From contig NW_025963551.1 in assembly GCF_910591885.1 (NCBI RefSeq), positions 124,001-188,000 of the forward strand: a stretch of DNA of 64,000 nucleotides, read 5' to 3'. A program made the position numbers and the translations under genes. The notes beneath the pieces are model-generated. The model was not told the DNA's origin and ran no database searches. It saw only the letters and a program-made list of their open reading frames with translations. Below are positions 62,401-64,000 of the stretch, in pieces. Positions within the stretch are counted from its first letter, which is position 1. The number at the start of each line of letters is the position of its first letter. Source of the DNA: Bombus terrestris (taxonomy: Eukaryota; Arthropoda; Insecta; Hymenoptera; Apidae).

Positions 62401-64000
62401 GCAATATAAGGTATATGTATAGCTTGGAAATTGTAATCGTTGCTCGCTCGCTCCGCTCGCTCGTACGAATCTAGAGCAACCTCACAACCGATCCGACACG
62501 TTCGCAAATTTGAAGTTAGTCCCCTCCTTATCGGATAACGAAAGCAAGAGGGATTGGTTTTAGGTTAGGCTATAGTTATCGGGCGAGCACAGGGAGCGAG
62601 GGACGCGTAAGGGTGTGTCTCAAACCAACGGTTTGTCACATAGGGTCATTGAAATATTCGCACCAGCCCCAGGAGCCGGAAGTCTTTATCGAATTGCGTA
62701 CTGACAAAAGCTTACAGTATATCAATATTTGTACATAAATAGTAATATTTTCACACAGTACAATGCAACGTGAGGTCCGAAATCGCTGACAAATTGAGGT
62801 AATAACAGGAAATATATGCAAGGCAATATAAGGTATATGTATAGCTTGGAAATTGTAATCGTTGCTCGCTCGCTCCGCTCGCTCGTAAGAATCTAGTGCA
62901 ACCTCACAACCGATCCGACACGTTCGCAAATTTGAAGTTAGTCCCCTCCTTATCGGATAACGAAAGCAAGAGGGATTGGTTTTAGGTTAGGCTATAGTTA
63001 TCGGGCGAGCACAGGGAGCGAGGGACGCGTAAGGGTGTGTCACAAACCAACGGTTTGTCACATAGGGTGATTGAAATATTCGCACCAGCCCCAGGAGCCG
63101 GAAGTCTTTATCGAATTGCGTACTGACAAAAGTTTACAGTATATCAATATTTGTACATAAATAGTAATATTTTCACACAGTACAATGCAACGTGAGGTCC
63201 GAAATCGCTGACAAATTGAGGTAATAATAGGAAATATATGCAGGACAATATAAGATATATGTATAGCTTGGAAATTGTAATCGTTGATCGCTCGCTCCCC
63301 TCGCTCGTAAGAATCTAGTGCAACCTCACAACCGATCCGACACGTTCGCAAATTTGAAATTAGTCGCCTCCTTATCGGATAACGAACACAAGAGGGATTG
63401 GTTTTAGGTTAGGCTATAGTTATCGATCGAGCGCAGCGAGCAAGGGACGAATAAAGGTGTGTCACAAATCATCGGTTTGGCACATAGGGACATTGAAATA
63501 TTCGCACCTGCCCGAGGAGTAGGAAGTCTTTATCGAGTTGCCTACTGACAAAAGTTTACAGTTTATCAATAGTTTTACATAAATAGTAATATTTCCACAT
63601 AGTACAGTTGCAACGTGAGGTCCGAAATCGCTGACAAATTAAGGTAATAACAGGAAATATATGCATGGCACCATAAGGTATATGTATAGCTTGGAAATTG
63701 TAATCGTTGCTCGCTCGCTCCGCTCGCTCGTAAGAATCTAGTCCAACCTCACAACCGATCCGACAAGTTCGCAAATTTGAAATTAGTCGCCTCCTTATCG
63801 GATAACGAACGCAAGAGGGATTGGTTTTAGGTTAGGCTATAGTTATCGGGCGAGCACAGGGAGCGAGGGACGCGTAAGGGTGTGTCACAAACCAACGGTT
63901 TGTCACATAGGGTCATTGAAATATTCGCACCAGCCCCAGGAGCCGGAAGTCTTTATCGAATTGCCTACAGACAAAAGTTTACAGTATATCAATAGCTTTA
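59494..64000 (+). repeat. HOR-5: 6-monomer unit (2533 bp), second copy cut by the window end
   Basis: Bases 59494-62026 are repeated from 62027 to the last base. Shared rare markers include attgggtttagg, cggtctggcac, cgtacgaatctagagc, aaaagcttacag, gggtgattgaaat, gagcaagggacgaat, cgacaagttcg and caatagcttta. The last of these lies near 61458 and again in the final bases of the window. Only a few differences are visible, such as gtgtctcaaacc at about 62619 versus gtgtcacaaacc and atgcatggcacc at about 63664 versus atgcacggcacc. The near-identity points to a recent duplication that continues beyond the window. Confidence 0.9.

Larger units (their letters stand above)
1..64000 (+). repeat. 422-bp satellite DNA array filling the whole window
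   Basis: Fixed landmarks (the TTAGGTTAGG dimer, the GCTC-rich block, the string tgaaatattcgcac) recur every 421-423 bp from end to end, always in the same orientation. A single landmark can be followed from 447 to 63774 in 150 steps. Monomers differ mainly by substitutions and by which alternative state they carry at about ten variable segments. There are no insertions longer than 1 bp and no deletions longer than 2 bp. No unique sequence or transposable element interrupts the array and neither boundary is present. Such arrays are known from centromeres, pericentromeres, subtelomeres and sex or B chromosomes; the location here is unknown. Strand is arbitrary. I do not recognise the family by name. 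Confidence 0.97.

Noticed and set aside
163..63774. Minus-strand open frames of 72-103 codons recurring in most monomers (about MRTCRIGCEV... in many variants)
   Set aside because: They recur at the satellite period and overlap plus-strand frames. They change length with the 1-bp cagttgcaac insertion and lose the start codon in several monomers. Variant states alter amino acids freely, and the period is not a multiple of three. I see no recognisable domain, so these look like chance frames in a homogenised repeat.
1..64000. CRISPR array
   Set aside because: The repeats are 422 bp and abut directly. There are no short repeats separated by unique spacers, and no cas-like genes.
1..64000. Array derived from rDNA spacer, tRNA or 5S genes
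   Set aside because: No rRNA or tRNA sequence, cloverleaf or internal B-box (GGTTCGANTCC) was seen in the monomer on either strand.

Overview
The window is one uninterrupted tandem satellite array. A repeat unit of about 422 bp (observed 421-423 bp) runs head-to-tail in one orientation from base 1 to base 64000. A landmark in the unit recurs from 447 to 63774 in 150 steps averaging 422.2 bp, so about 151-152 monomers are present. Neither edge of the array lies in the window. I see no protein gene, rRNA, tRNA, CRISPR array, transposon insertion, inversion or non-satellite spacer. Every open reading frame falls at a fixed phase of the repeat and is best read as a by-product of the satellite.

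The host is most likely a eukaryote. An arthropod is a low-confidence guess, because almost every monomer carries a TTAGGTTAGG dimer (the insect-type telomere unit) and CpG is not depleted (28 CpG in one 422-bp monomer at about 44% GC, hand counted). The species cannot be named from the sequence.

Each monomer has a constant anatomy. In order there is an AT-rich half, a GCTC-rich block (block B), a conserved CAAATTTG palindrome, a TTATCGGATAA palindrome or its alternative state, the TTAGG dimer, a second GC-rich block in inverted orientation (block A), and a 25-bp imperfect dyad. Several segments exist in two to four alternative states, and monomers are mosaics of those states.

Layout: 1-2.4 kb, lead-in monomers. 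2.4-10.8 kb, a 6-monomer higher-order repeat (HOR; 2532 bp, three units). 9.87-17.49 kb, a 9-monomer (3800 bp) tandem duplication. 16.39-24.45 kb, a 10-monomer (4221 bp) duplication, followed by a 5-monomer back-copy to 25.6 kb. 25.7-34.1 kb, a patchwork of blocks copied from 11-22 kb plus local two-monomer duplications. 34.1-53.1 kb, a long HOR with a 19-monomer unit (8024 bp), a 17-monomer unit (7179 bp, same unit minus two monomers) and a partial third unit. 53.1-59.5 kb, a mosaic including single-monomer duplications and a block copied from 39-41 kb. 59.5-64 kb, a 6-monomer unit (2533 bp) whose second copy runs off the window.

The picture is of active homogenisation by unequal exchange and short-tract conversion, as seen in centromeric, pericentromeric or subtelomeric satellites. 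Which of these it is cannot be decided from sequence alone.
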